Below, piece by piece: positions 9,280 to 19,719 of a DNA stretch of 64,000 nucleotides. Source of the stretch: Paraferrimonas sedimenticola. GTDB taxonomy: Bacteria; Pseudomonadota; Gammaproteobacteria; Enterobacterales; Shewanellaceae. The position numbers and the translations under genes are program-made. The notes beneath the pieces are model-generated. The model did no database searches. It worked only from the letters and a program-made list of their open reading frames with translations, and had not been told where the DNA came from. Location: assembly GCF_002282855.1 (NCBI RefSeq), contig NZ_NRIR01000007.1, positions 62,001 to 126,000 of the forward strand, in the 5' to 3' direction. The number at the start of each line of letters is the position of its first letter. Positions within the stretch are counted from its first letter, which is position 1.

Positions 9280-9708
9280 TTAGATATCAAGAACTTGAGG
9301 TTGCTGTGCAGCGTGCTTGTGCTCAGCGCCAGCGTAAACTTTTAGTTTGCGGAACATTGCGCGGCCCAGAGGACCTTTAGGCAACATACCTTTAACCGCT
9401 TTCTCGATGATCATTTCTGGCTTCTTCTCGATCAGCTTCTCGAAGCTGATTTCCTTGATGCCACCTGGGAAGCCAGTGTGCGAGTAGTACATTTTGCCTT
9501 TGGCTTTGTTACCAGTAACGGTCACTTTGTCAGCGTTAACAACAACGATGTAGTCACCGGTGTCAACGTGAGGGGTGTATTCTGGCTTGTGCTTACCACG
9601 TAGGCGGCGAGCAACTTCAGTAGCCAAACGACCTAGAGTTTTGCCTTCAGCGTCAACAATGTACCAGTCGCGCTTTACGCTTTCTGGCTTAGCAGTAAAA
9701 GTTTTCAT
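9280..9708 (-). CDS. rplM: Large ribosomal subunit protein uL13
   Basis: 142 residues, with the usual [20 protein letters not shown] start and the conserved [14 protein letters not shown] and [15 protein letters not shown] blocks. It is the first gene of rplM-rpsI. In E. coli the operon is controlled by L13 through its mRNA leader. Here a structured leader of about 150 nt precedes the start. Confidence 0.98.
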   Translation of the reverse strand: MKTFTAKPESVKRDWYIVDAEGKTLGRLATEVARRLRGKHKPEYTPHVDTGDYIVVVNADKVTVTGNKAKGKMYYSHTGFPGGIKEISFEKLIEKKPEMIIEKAVKGMLPKGPLGRAMFRKLKVYAGAEHKHAAQQPQVLDI

Positions 9709-9830
9709 TTAACTTAAACCCAAATAAGTAGAGTCTGTCACACCGTCAAATCGCAGCTAGTGCTTTGATTCAACGAATCATTTTGCCTCGTTTAAACGCC
9801 CCTTCGAGCATTCTTAAAGGCTAAAAACAT

Positions 9831-9854
9831 CCACCTTACGGCGGAGTAACGTGG
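9831..9854 (-). promoter_or_regulatory. Leader hairpin of rplM-rpsI
   Basis: On the minus strand CCAC-g-TTAC pairs with GTAA-g-GTGG around the loop TCCGCC. It lies just downstream of the promoter -10 and about 120 nt upstream of the rplM start. It is a candidate part of the autoregulatory L13 leader known in gammaproteobacteria. I cannot show L13 binding from sequence. Confidence 0.4.
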
Positions 9855-9865
9855 GCAGGCGGCGA

Positions 9866-9897
9866 ATTATAGACAATAGCGCATTAAAAATCATCAA
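9866..9897 (-). promoter_or_regulatory. Candidate rplM-rpsI promoter
   Basis: The minus strand has a perfect TATAAT -10 (9866-9871) preceded by TTGATG (9892-9897). The 20 bp spacing is long, so the exact -35 is uncertain. Confidence 0.45.
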
Positions 9898-9925
9898 CTT
9901 TTTGCCTTAATCCCAACAAGGTGAA

Positions 9926-11074
9926 TTAAGGTACGTGAGGCTGCGCTAAGTACTCGTGTGACTGCATCTCGGTCAAGCGAGACAAACAGCGGCGAAATTC
10001 AAATTCCAAGCCTCCGCTGGGGTACAATTCCTCGGCGGCCACTTGTGCCGAAATAATCAGTTTGACGTTGCGATCGTAAAACTCATCCACCAGCGCCAAA
10101 AAGCGCCTGGCGATGTCATCGCCGCCATAGGCTGGACCCATTGGAGTGACGTTTGCGAGCAACACAGTGTGGTAGATACGCGCCAGCTCCATGTAGTCGC
10201 GTTGGGAGCGGGGGCCATCGCACAGGGCTGTAAAGTCGACCAACAACACGCCGTCCGCCTGGCGTATAGTTTGGATCTCTCTTCCTTCAATGAGGATTGG
10301 AGTATTCTCTTTACCTTGTTCTGGTGCCAGTTGACTAAAGTATTGCAGCAATTGCTGCTCGGCTTGTTGGTCTAGCGGCCAATGGTAGATTTCTGCTTGT
10401 TCTAGGGTTCGCAAGCGATAATCGATGCCCGAATCCAACTCCATCACTTGGCAATGGCGCTTAATCAGCTCGATGCAAGGCAGAAAGCGCGCTCGTTGTA
10501 AGCCGTTGCGATACAAGTCATCTGGAACAATATTCGAGGTCGCCACTAACACCACGCCATTGGCGAACAAGGCTTCAAACAAGGTGGCAAGGATCATGGC
10601 ATCGGTGATATCCGACACAAAGAACTCGTCAAAACAAATCACTTGGTATTGCTCAGCCAAATCCGCCGCAATCTTTGGCAGTGGGTCGCTCTCGCCCTTG
10701 CGTTGATCCAGCTCGTGATGGATGCGGTACATAAAACGATGGAAGTGAGCCCGCAGTTTTCGCTCGGTGGGTAGCGCGTGGTAGAAGGTATCCACCAGAT
10801 AGGTCTTACCGCGCCCAACACCGCCCCAAAAGTACAAGCCCTTAACGCTTTGCTGCTTTTTGCCAAACCATTTGCGGGCTTTTTGAACAATCCAGTGGTC
10901 TGAATTGGCCTTTGTTGTCAGTTCGTCATACAATCCTTGTAACGCCTCAACTGCGCGCTGTTGCGCCGCATCGTAATGAAAATCGGGGCGATTCAGGTCG
11001 GCTTGATACTGCTGTAGCGGTGTTAACGCAGACACTGGGGACGTTCTCTTCCTTGGGGCTAACTGGGCGGTCAT
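9926..11074 (-). CDS. zapE: Cell division ATPase ZapE (AFG1-like)
   Basis: AAA+-like P-loop ATPase that associates with FtsZ at constriction in E. coli. The start at 11074 (MTAQLAPRKR) gives 382 residues. A start five codons upstream is possible and no ribosome site decides it. The Walker A motif is GGVGRGKTYLVD and Walker B is VICFDEFFVSD. The C-terminal AFG1 block (ARRFLALVDEFYDRNVKLI) is present. It is divergent from zapG and adjacent to rplM-rpsI, the conserved order. Confidence 0.94.
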   Translation of the reverse strand: MTAQLAPRKRTSPVSALTPLQQYQADLNRPDFHYDAAQQRAVEALQGLYDELTTKANSDHWIVQKARKWFGKKQQSVKGLYFWGGVGRGKTYLVDTFYHALPTERKLRAHFHRFMYRIHHELDQRKGESDPLPKIAADLAEQYQVICFDEFFVSDITDAMILATLFEALFANGVVLVATSNIVPDDLYRNGLQRARFLPCIELIKRHCQVMELDSGIDYRLRTLEQAEIYHWPLDQQAEQQLLQYFSQLAPEQGKENTPILIEGREIQTIRQADGVLLVDFTALCDGPRSQRDYMELARIYHTVLLANVTPMGPAYGGDDIARRFLALVDEFYDRNVKLIISAQVAAEELYPSGGLEFEFRRCLSRLTEMQSHEYLAQPHVP

Positions 11075-11139
11075 AGTACCACGCCCCACTCCACCAAGGT
11101 ATAGTGAGCGAAAGCGCTGAAAAGATTTAAGGAGTCTTT

Positions 11140-11526
11140 ATGGATTGGGCACTGGTTGTTGCCGCTTTTGTCGTCGGTTCTGTGGGTGGCTATGTAGCTC
11201 GCTCGCTTCTTAGCAAGTCGAATAATGATTCCACCGGTCAATTGGACCAAGCAAAATTTGCCCTTGAGCAACAAAAACAAGAAGTTTCTGATCACTTTGC
11301 TCAGACCCATGAAATCCTTGAACAGATCACTGATCAGGTCAATCGCCTCAATACTTATTGGAACGAGTCTTCCAAGAACATGCTTGGCGAAACCGCTGAA
11401 AAACAATTGGTTACATTTACTCCAGCCACGGTTAACGACGGTCAAGACCCAACCGAGTTGCCACCGAAAGATTACGTCCACGGCTCTCAGCAAATCATTG
11501 CGCCGCCTAATACTAAGGCCAGCTAA
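11140..11526 (+). CDS. zapG: YhcB/ZapG family inner-membrane protein (DUF1043)
   Basis: 128 residues: one N-terminal transmembrane helix with glycines (ALVVAAFVVGSVGGYVARSLL), then a coiled-coil helix (about 35-85) and a disordered tail. Family members link envelope growth and cell division. Divergence from zapE and closeness to degQ match the family's usual place. AAGGAG precedes the start. Confidence 0.9.
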   Translation: MDWALVVAAFVVGSVGGYVARSLLSKSNNDSTGQLDQAKFALEQQKQEVSDHFAQTHEILEQITDQVNRLNTYWNESSKNMLGETAEKQLVTFTPATVNDGQDPTELPPKDYVHGSQQIIAPPNTKAS

Positions 11527-11536
11527 AGCAAATTTG

Positions 11537-11562
11537 AAAAGTCGCTCAACGCGACTTTTTTT
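11537..11562 (+). terminator. Intrinsic terminator after zapG
   Basis: AAAGTCGC / GCGACTTT stem with loop TCAAC, followed by a T-run. Confidence 0.85.
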
Positions 11563-11696
11563 ACGTCTTATAATTGATCAAACGTTGAAAAAATCGCGTT
11601 TCGTCCATATGCCTTTATGGAACTAAACCAGTGGACATTAGTCACACTGTCACATAACCGTTTTCGAATTGAAGCAGTAATGGAGATGCCACCTTT

Positions 11697-13046
11697 ATGA
11701 AGAAACGCCTACTGTTTGCAAGTGCAGCGATTTTATCCGCGTCAGTGAGTCTGACCTCTTTACCCGCAACCGCCGCGTTGCCTGCCACCGTTGATGGTCA
11801 GGCTCTGCCGTCACTGGCCCCTATGTTAGAAAGGGTCACCCCAGCGGTAGTTGCTGTCAACGTGTCTGGAACCCAAACTTCTCGTCAAGGCGTACCTGAC
11901 ATGTTCCGCTACTTCTTTGGCCCTAACGCCCCAGAAGAGCAAGTGCGCGAACGTCCGTTTCGCGGCTTGGGGTCTGGCGTGATTATCAACGCCAAAGAAG
12001 GTTACATCGTCACTAACCACCACGTGATTGAAGGGGCCGACACCATTAAAATCGGCCTAAACGACGGTCGCGAGTACGAGGCTGAGCTCATAGGCTCGGA
12101 CGCCGAATCCGATGTGGCCCTGTTAAAAATCGAGGCCAAAAACCTGACCGAGCTGGACGATGCTAATTCTGACCAGTTGCGCGTTGGTGATTTCAGTGTG
12201 GCGATTGGTAACCCGTTTGGCCTAGGACAAACCGTTACCAGCGGTATCGTCAGTGCGCTTGGACGCTCAGGTCTAGGCATTGAGAGTCTTGAAAACTTCA
12301 TTCAAACCGACGCAGCGATTAACTCGGGCAACTCGGGCGGCGCTCTGGTCAACCTGCGCGGCGAGCTTATTGGGATTAACACCGCAATCGTCGCTCCTGG
12401 TGGTGGTAACGTAGGTATTGGCTTTGCCATACCAATTAATATGGTTAACAACCTAGTTGACCAAATTCTTGAGTTTGGCGAAGTGCGCCGCGGCGTACTC
12501 GGTGTGCTGGGTCGCGAGCTCGATAACGAATTGGCACAGGCCTTCGGTTTGGAAACCAAGCACGGTGCTTTTGTCAGCCAAGTGATGGAAGACAGCGCGG
12601 CCGACAAAGCCGGATTGCAAGCCGGTGACATCATTGTCAGCATCAATGGCAACCCGATTAAGTCATTCCAGGCGTTGCGTGCCAAAGTGGGTACCTATGG
12701 TGCCGGCGCCAAGGTAACCTTAGTGGTGATTCGCGACGGCAAGAAAAAGAACTTCAAAGTGACGCTAGCGCAAGCGGACATGGAAACCGCCTCAGCCGAA
12801 TCCCTGCATCCGGCGCTGACCGGTGCCGAGTTGGCTAACCATGACGATGGCGTTCAGATAACCTCTGTGGCCAACAACAGCCCGGCTGCTCGAGCTGGGT
12901 TGCAAGAAGGCGATGTGATTGTTGGTGTGAACCGCTCTCGAGTACAAGGCCTGAAGGCGTTGCGAGAGCAACTCGACGATGCCAGTGGCGCAATCGCGCT
13001 CAACATCAAGCGTGGTAATTCTAGCTTGTACCTAGTACTGCGCTAA
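11697..13046 (+). CDS. degQ: Periplasmic serine endoprotease, DegQ/DegP family
   Basis: 449-residue HtrA protease for periplasmic protein quality control. It has a signal peptide (MKKRLLFASAAILSASVSLT...TAA). The trypsin-like domain carries the triad H109 (TNHHV), D139 (SDVALL) and S213 (GNSGGA). Two PDZ domains occupy about 260-355 and 370-449. The short Q-linker and the degS-like gene next door favour DegQ over DegP. Confidence 0.93.
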   Translation: MKKRLLFASAAILSASVSLTSLPATAALPATVDGQALPSLAPMLERVTPAVVAVNVSGTQTSRQGVPDMFRYFFGPNAPEEQVRERPFRGLGSGVIINAKEGYIVTNHHVIEGADTIKIGLNDGREYEAELIGSDAESDVALLKIEAKNLTELDDANSDQLRVGDFSVAIGNPFGLGQTVTSGIVSALGRSGLGIESLENFIQTDAAINSGNSGGALVNLRGELIGINTAIVAPGGGNVGIGFAIPINMVNNLVDQILEFGEVRRGVLGVLGRELDNELAQAFGLETKHGAFVSQVMEDSAADKAGLQAGDIIVSINGNPIKSFQALRAKVGTYGAGAKVTLVVIRDGKKKNFKVTLAQADMETASAESLHPALTGAELANHDDGVQITSVANNSPAARAGLQEGDVIVGVNRSRVQGLKALREQLDDASGAIALNIKRGNSSLYLVLR

Positions 13047-13063
13047 TCTGGTTTCGCTCAAAA

Positions 13064-13095
13064 GAGGCCGGTGTGATACACCGGCCTTTGTTTTT
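13064..13095 (+). terminator. Intrinsic terminator after degQ
   Basis: GAGGCCGGTGT / ACACCGGCCTT hairpin followed by TTTGTTTTT. Confidence 0.85.
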
Positions 13096-13183
13096 GCCCT
13101 GATAAAAGACAATGACTTAGGCTCACTTAGTGCTAAACTGGCGCCTAAGCTTCACAAACCCTATTGCGCAGCTAAAGAATAAA

Positions 13184-14245
13184 ATGAATCTCAAAGGCCT
13201 CTTTATTTACCTCGGCAAAGCAGTGCTACTGGGCCTCACCATGGCCGCCGTGGTTCTGTTGTTGCTGCCAATGCTGAATCAATCAAAAATCCCATCACCC
13301 TTTAGCTGGGGACAACCTAGCGCCGAGCTCAGTTTTGCCTCGGCAGTGCGCAATGCCGCTCCCGCGGTGGTCAACATCTATAGCCTGCGTCAGACTCGCG
13401 CCTTATCTCGTCCCACTCTTCAAGGTTTGGGCTCAGGAGTAATAATGAGTGAACGCGGCTACATACTGACTAACTACCACGTCGTCAGCAAGGCCGACCA
13501 AATTCTGGTGGCGCTGCAAGACGGTCGGCAATTCGTGCCCAAAGTGATAGGTACCGACCCTCTGACTGACCTAGCTGTGTTGAGTATCGAAGGCGAGGAC
13601 TTGCCGGTTGTGCCCTATCGCTTAGACACCAACCCTCAGGTAGGCGATGTGGTTTTGGCAATTGGCAACCCCTATAACCTTGGCCAAACCATTACTCAAG
13701 GCATTATCAGCGCCACCGGTCGCGTCGGTATGAGTGTGACTGGACAGCAAGACTTTCTGCAAACCGATGCGGCCATTAATGCCGGTAATTCCGGTGGTGC
13801 GCTTATCGATACTCGTGGCTTTTTGGTGGGTATTAACACCGCTGCATTCCAGCTTATGGCTGAAGGTGGTGGCCACGGCATTAACTTTGCAATTCCCCTT
13901 AAGCTCGCCCACGAGATTATGGTGAAACTGGTCGAGCACGGACGCGTGATTCGCGGTGAAATCGGTATCCAAGGCATGCCTATCGACCCGCGCTGGCGGC
14001 AAATGCTCAACCTACCCAACCTGCAAGGTATTCAAGTTTCCGCAGTGGAGCCCGGTAGCCCTGCCGAAAAGGCCGGTATTCGCCCTGACGACATTATTAC
14101 GGGCTATGCGGATAAACCGGTAACCAATGCGCCTGCGCTGAAAGATTACATTGCTGAATCGGCGCCAGGCAGCGAGCTTGAGCTCACCATTAACCGCGCC
14201 GGCAAGCTCTACACAGTTAACGTCATTATCGCTGAACTCAAGTAA
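13184..14245 (+). CDS. degS: Site-1 envelope-stress protease DegS
   Basis: Membrane-anchored HtrA protease that senses unfolded porins and cuts RseA to release sigma-E. The start at 13184 gives 353 residues, close to E. coli DegS. An upstream in-frame start at 13130 adds an unrelated polar extension. One N-terminal transmembrane anchor (about 8-30) is followed by the triad H99, D129 and S203 (GNSGGALID) and a single PDZ domain (about 250-350). The one PDZ plus anchor separates it from degQ. Its stop overlaps the next start. Confidence 0.93.
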   Translation: MNLKGLFIYLGKAVLLGLTMAAVVLLLLPMLNQSKIPSPFSWGQPSAELSFASAVRNAAPAVVNIYSLRQTRALSRPTLQGLGSGVIMSERGYILTNYHVVSKADQILVALQDGRQFVPKVIGTDPLTDLAVLSIEGEDLPVVPYRLDTNPQVGDVVLAIGNPYNLGQTITQGIISATGRVGMSVTGQQDFLQTDAAINAGNSGGALIDTRGFLVGINTAAFQLMAEGGGHGINFAIPLKLAHEIMVKLVEHGRVIRGEIGIQGMPIDPRWRQMLNLPNLQGIQVSAVEPGSPAEKAGIRPDDIITGYADKPVTNAPALKDYIAESAPGSELELTINRAGKLYTVNVIIAELK

Positions 14246-14931
14246 TGTCAGTCACTCGTATTCTGCTGAGTTGGAGCTCGGGCAAAGACTCGGCGTACAG
14301 CCTGCACAAGCTGGTCCAGGACCCGAAGTTTGACGTGGTGGGCTTGCTCACCAGTTTTGATGAGCGCGCCCAGCAAGTGCCGATTCAAGGTACCCCAATC
14401 AGCGCGGTGCGCTTGCAAGCTAAGGCACTTGGGCTTCCATTGGTGGAAGTCCCTATGCCAAAAGATGCCAACAACCAAGAGTACCAAGCCCAATTGCTCA
14501 GCGCCTTGAGTCAGAGTTCACTGGAGTTTGACGGCCTGGCCTTTGGCGATTTGTTTCTCGATGGCATTGTTGAGTTTCGTCGTCAGTTGTTTGAGCCCGC
14601 CGGATACAGTTGCCACTTTCCTCTGCTAGGCCAAGCCCCCGCAACTCTGGCAAGAGAGATTCAAGCCGCTGGGATTAAAGCCTTTTTGGTCAGCACCCAC
14701 CACCAGCACCTTTCTAACGACTTTTGCGGACGCGAGTACGACGCGAGTTTACTTAACGACTTGCCCGAAGCAGCCTGCCCTTGTGGCGAGCGCGGAGAAT
14801 TCCACAGTTTCGTTTATGACAGCCCGCAATTTGCCTTCCCACTTAGAATACGCAAGGGCCAGCAAACCATCCTTAGCTACGCGTATCAAAAGGTGAAAAT
14901 GCAACTACAGACCTTTGAGGTAGAAGCATAG
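14245..14931 (+). CDS. PP-loop ATPase of the diphthine--ammonia ligase (Dph6-like) superfamily
   Basis: 228 residues. The PP-loop LLSWSSGKDSAYSLHKL (about 7-23) binds ATP for adenylation. The later blocks FGDLFLDGIVEFRRQLF and CPCGERGEFHSFVYDSP match the family. In eukaryotes and archaea, relatives amidate diphthine on EF2. Bacteria lack diphthamide, so the substrate here is unknown. It overlaps the degS stop by one base (TAATG) and so is translationally coupled to it. Confidence 0.8.
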   Translation: MSVTRILLSWSSGKDSAYSLHKLVQDPKFDVVGLLTSFDERAQQVPIQGTPISAVRLQAKALGLPLVEVPMPKDANNQEYQAQLLSALSQSSLEFDGLAFGDLFLDGIVEFRRQLFEPAGYSCHFPLLGQAPATLAREIQAAGIKAFLVSTHHQHLSNDFCGREYDASLLNDLPEAACPCGERGEFHSFVYDSPQFAFPLRIRKGQQTILSYAYQKVKMQLQTFEVEA

Positions 14932-14949
14932 TTTCTAAAAATCCGACGC

Positions 14950-14984
14950 AAAAAAACCGGTGACCAAAGGCCAACCGGTTTTTG
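14950..14984. terminator. Bidirectional terminator between the PP-loop gene and murA
   Basis: AAAACCGGT / ACCGGTTTT with an inner TGaCC / GGcCA extension, A-run before and T-run after. It separates two convergent genes. Confidence 0.85.
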
Positions 14985-14999
14985 TTTGCTTACACACTT

Positions 15000-16513
<1,514 letters not shown>

Positions 16514-16544
16514 TTAACTTTCCTATTGTTTTAATGACTGGGGG

Positions 16545-16847
16545 CTACGCCGACTCAGGCGCCGCCTCAAAAAGTGTTAGCTGATAAAGTTGCGCCAATT
16601 CGAGCGCCGCCTTGGGCGCGTCCAAAAACTGCAACTGCCGCTGATTTTGCTGGCTAGCCAGTTGACTCCAGCGCAAAAGTAAAGCGACACCGGCGCTATC
16701 TATATAGGTCAGCTGACTAAGATCGACACAGTTTACCTCTTTGGCGAGGTGGTAGTCATCCGTTTGCGCGATTTTTGCCACTTGAGGCATATCTAGCCGA
16801 CCACTCAACGCCAGTCTGTTTGGCTCCTCTTTGAGCAAACTCAGCAT
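16545..16847 (-). CDS. mlaB: Phospholipid transport system STAS-domain protein MlaB
   Basis: Cytoplasmic STAS protein that stabilises and activates the MlaFEB ABC complex. The ATG at 16847 gives 100 residues and overlaps the mlaC stop as ATGA. A TTG one codon upstream is possible but less likely. The STAS signature VDLSQLTYIDSAGVALLLRW is clear, with the conserved Ser in DSAG. Confidence 0.93.
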   Translation of the reverse strand: MLSLLKEEPNRLALSGRLDMPQVAKIAQTDDYHLAKEVNCVDLSQLTYIDSAGVALLLRWSQLASQQNQRQLQFLDAPKAALELAQLYQLTLFEAAPESA

Positions 16848-17503
16848 CAAGAAGGGTCCTTCTGATCTCTGGGCTGGACTTTTGACTGTCCTTTTTCCGC
16901 CAGCGTAATTGTGACTTGGTCAATGCCTTGTTGGCGGATCATGGCAGCGATTTGGGATTGCTTTGAGGCCAGCAGACTCACGCCCTCTGCCACCATATCA
17001 AAGGCTTTCCAAGTGTCGTTCTTGAGGCGTCGCGCTTTGAACTGAATCTTAATGTCGGGGCGGCCCGGCTCAATGATGTTAACACCAACACTGACAATCG
17101 ACTCTCCGCTAAAGTCTTGGGCAGGCTCAAAGGACACGGTTTGATTGGTGTACTCAGTGAATGCTTGCGCATAGGTGGTAACCAAGTAACTGCTAAACGC
17201 CTCAACAAAAGCGTCGCGTTGCGCGCGATTGGTCTGCCTTAAGAACTTGCCCAACACTTTGTACGCCGAGTATTGCGAGTCGATGTACGGCATGAGCTCC
17301 TCTTCAACGATCACCTTAAGGTGATCGGGATTGGTCTCAATTAACTGTCGATCTCTCTCAAAACGCGCAAAGGTCAGCTCAGAGACTTGCTGAACCAATA
17401 CGTATGGGTTCTTGTGATTCAACTCGTTGGCAGTCGCTGTGGATAGACTCAATCCAAGCAACGCAGCGGTACAAATGAGAGTTCTAAAAAACGCTGTAAC
17501 CAT
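16847..17503 (-). CDS. mlaC: Phospholipid-binding periplasmic protein MlaC
   Basis: 218 residues with a signal peptide (LICTAALLGLSLSTATA). The MlaC/Tgt2 body includes FVEAFSSYLVTTYAQAF and WKAFDMVAEGVSLL. It ferries phospholipids between the outer-membrane MlaA complex and MlaFEDB to maintain lipid asymmetry. No mlaA is in the window. Confidence 0.95.
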   Translation of the reverse strand: MVTAFFRTLICTAALLGLSLSTATANELNHKNPYVLVQQVSELTFARFERDRQLIETNPDHLKVIVEEELMPYIDSQYSAYKVLGKFLRQTNRAQRDAFVEAFSSYLVTTYAQAFTEYTNQTVSFEPAQDFSGESIVSVGVNIIEPGRPDIKIQFKARRLKNDTWKAFDMVAEGVSLLASKQSQIAAMIRQQGIDQVTITLAEKGQSKVQPRDQKDPS

Positions 17504-17505
17504 AA

Positions 17506-17979
17506 TTAGTTGTCCGATTTTAAGCTATACAGAAATTGGCCTATCAAATCCTCGAGAACAATCGCCGAGCGAGTATCGTGAATTACGCTACCCTCTGCTA
17601 ATAACTCGGTCTCATCCTCCAAGAAAAACCCTGGGGTGAGGCCTATGTATTGTTCCCCGAGTAACCCCGAAGTTAATATTGAGACCGTTGAATTGTCAGA
17701 AAATTCGCGATAACGACCATCCATTAATAAAGTCACTCGAGGTGATAAGAGTTCTGGGTCCAGCTCTATCTTCGCCACTCGCCCAACCACAACGCCACCG
17801 ACTTTCACCGGTGAGCCGGCCTTCAAGCCGCCAATGTTGTCAAACACAGCGCTGACCTGATAACTGTCGTTAGAAGGGCTTAAATCCACATTGGCCACGC
17901 GAACCACCAAGATAGCCAAAGCGGCTAAACCTGCCAGCATGAAAGCGCCAACCATTAATTCCATTTTGCGAGTATTCAT
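17506..17979 (-). CDS. mlaD: MCE-domain phospholipid transporter subunit MlaD
   Basis: 157 residues: one N-terminal transmembrane helix (ELMVGAFMLAGLAALAILVV), then one MCE domain (YQVSAVFDNIGGLKAGSPVKVGGVVVGRV). It forms a hexameric ring on the periplasmic face of MlaFEDB. It starts 3 bp after mlaE. Confidence 0.96.
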   Translation of the reverse strand: MNTRKMELMVGAFMLAGLAALAILVVRVANVDLSPSNDSYQVSAVFDNIGGLKAGSPVKVGGVVVGRVAKIELDPELLSPRVTLLMDGRYREFSDNSTVSILTSGLLGEQYIGLTPGFFLEDETELLAEGSVIHDTRSAIVLEDLIGQFLYSLKSDN

Positions 17980-17982
17980 GTG

Positions 17983-18759
17983 TTATTTCCCAAACATAAT
18001 GGCAGTTAATACGAAATCTAGGGCCAAAACGGCCAATGAAGAATGCACCACGGTGGCCGTGGTTGCTCGGCTGATACCTTCTGGATTAGGGGTAGCATCG
18101 TAGCCTTTAAACACTGCAATCCAAGTCACTACAAAGGCGAACACCAAAGACTTAATTATGCAATTGACTATGTCCTGGCGCCACTCGACCGCGGCTTGCA
18201 AAATAGACCAGAACGCGCCCGAATCAATTCCCTTCCAGTCAACGCCAACCAAATGACCGCCCCAAACGCCGACGGCGCAGAACATCAGCGCCAACATGGG
18301 CATACTGATAACGCCCGCCCAAAAGCGCGGCGCAATCACCTGACGCAAAGGGTCCACCGCCATCATTTCCATACTGGATAGCTGTTCGGTGGCCTTCATC
18401 AAACCAATCTCAGCGGTCAGTGCAGAACCGGCACGCCCAGCAAATAACAGGGCCGTCACCACAGGGCCGAGCTCTCTAAGAAGGCTCAATGCCACCATAG
18501 GACCCAGCGACTGCTCGGTGCCAAAGTCCACCAGTATGGTGTAGCCCTGCAAAGCGATGACCATGCCGATAAACAGACCGGAAATCACCACAATCGAAAC
18601 CGATTGCACCCCAACCACATACAGCTGACGCACCAACAAGGGAAAACTCTTGCGCGGCGTCGGCTTGGCGACAATTGCCGAAATCAACATCAGAGCGGCA
18701 CGGCCTAACGCCTGAGTCCAATCCAAGCCTTGACGCCCTAAACGGGCAATGGCATCCAT
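17983..18759 (-). CDS. mlaE: Phospholipid ABC transporter permease MlaE
   Basis: 258-residue permease with about five transmembrane helices and the family block [26 protein letters not shown]. It forms the membrane core of the Mla importer. Its start overlaps the mlaF stop by one base. Confidence 0.96.
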   Translation of the reverse strand: MDAIARLGRQGLDWTQALGRAALMLISAIVAKPTPRKSFPLLVRQLYVVGVQSVSIVVISGLFIGMVIALQGYTILVDFGTEQSLGPMVALSLLRELGPVVTALLFAGRAGSALTAEIGLMKATEQLSSMEMMAVDPLRQVIAPRFWAGVISMPMLALMFCAVGVWGGHLVGVDWKGIDSGAFWSILQAAVEWRQDIVNCIIKSLVFAFVVTWIAVFKGYDATPNPEGISRATTATVVHSSLAVLALDFVLTAIMFGK

Positions 18760-19556
18760 TACTTTAACTCCTGCTGATAATCTGGTGCAGACATGTGAAA
18801 CGGCACAGGACCGTCGGCGCGCCCTTGCATGAACTGGGCTAGATGAGGGTCTGGGTTGTCTTTTAACTCTTGCGGCGTGCCTTGAGCTATGATGCGCTGG
18901 TCGGCTATCACGTAGGCATAATCGGCGATCGATAGCACTTCTTCAACGTCGTGAGATACCACTACAGAAGTCAGGTGCAAGGCTTGGCTTAGGTCTTTAA
19001 TGAGCTTAACTAATACCCCCATGGAGATGGGGTCTTGTCCGGCAAAAGGCTCGTCAAACATCACCAGCTCCGGCTCGAGCGCAATGGCGCGAGCCAAAGC
19101 GGCACGACGCTGCATTCCACCGGAAAGCTCAGACGGCATAAGCTGCGCGGCGCCGCGCAAGCCTACGGCCTGCAACTTCATCAGCGCCAACTTGCGAATT
19201 AGCTCCTCGGGCAGATTGGCGTGCTCGCGCAGTGGAAAAGCCACGTTGTCCAACACCGACATATCGGTAAACAGCGCGCCACTTTGAAACAGCATGCTCA
19301 TGCGGCGTCTGAGCTTGTAAAGCTCGCGTCGCGACAGCGCATTAATGTCATGCCCGTCAAACAATACTCGACCAGCGTCGGGTTTTAGTTGACCTGCTAG
19401 CAGTTTCAGCAAAGTGGTTTTACCAATGCCTGAAGGCCCCATAATGGCAGTGACTTTGCCCGGTTCGATAGTGAGTGAAATGTCGCTGAAAATTGCCCGC
19501 TGACCGCGGTGAAAACTGAGGTTATTTACTTCCACCAAAGGCTGTTTTGGGGTCAT
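18759..19556 (-). CDS. mlaF: Phospholipid ABC transporter ATP-binding protein MlaF
   Basis: 265 residues. Walker A is [11 protein letters not shown], the signature is [16 protein letters not shown] and Walker B is [11 protein letters not shown]. It is the first gene of mlaFEDCB-ibaG-murA and divergent from yrbG across 163 bp that must hold both promoters. Confidence 0.96.
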   Translation of the reverse strand: MTPKQPLVEVNNLSFHRGQRAIFSDISLTIEPGKVTAIMGPSGIGKTTLLKLLAGQLKPDAGRVLFDGHDINALSRRELYKLRRRMSMLFQSGALFTDMSVLDNVAFPLREHANLPEELIRKLALMKLQAVGLRGAAQLMPSELSGGMQRRAALARAIALEPELVMFDEPFAGQDPISMGVLVKLIKDLSQALHLTSVVVSHDVEEVLSIADYAYVIADQRIIAQGTPQELKDNPDPHLAQFMQGRADGPVPFHMSAPDYQQELK

Positions 19557-19719
19557 AATCCCTACCCATTATTGATATTTTCGGTGATGGCATTCCGCGC
19601 CAAACACGGTCGTTTAGTTTACGTTTTTGCCATATACGACACAAGTTTGCCATCGGACCACTTCCAATTAGACAGGGAAACGGCGAAAATGCCCGCTGAA
19701 CTTGTTACAGCCAAGCATC

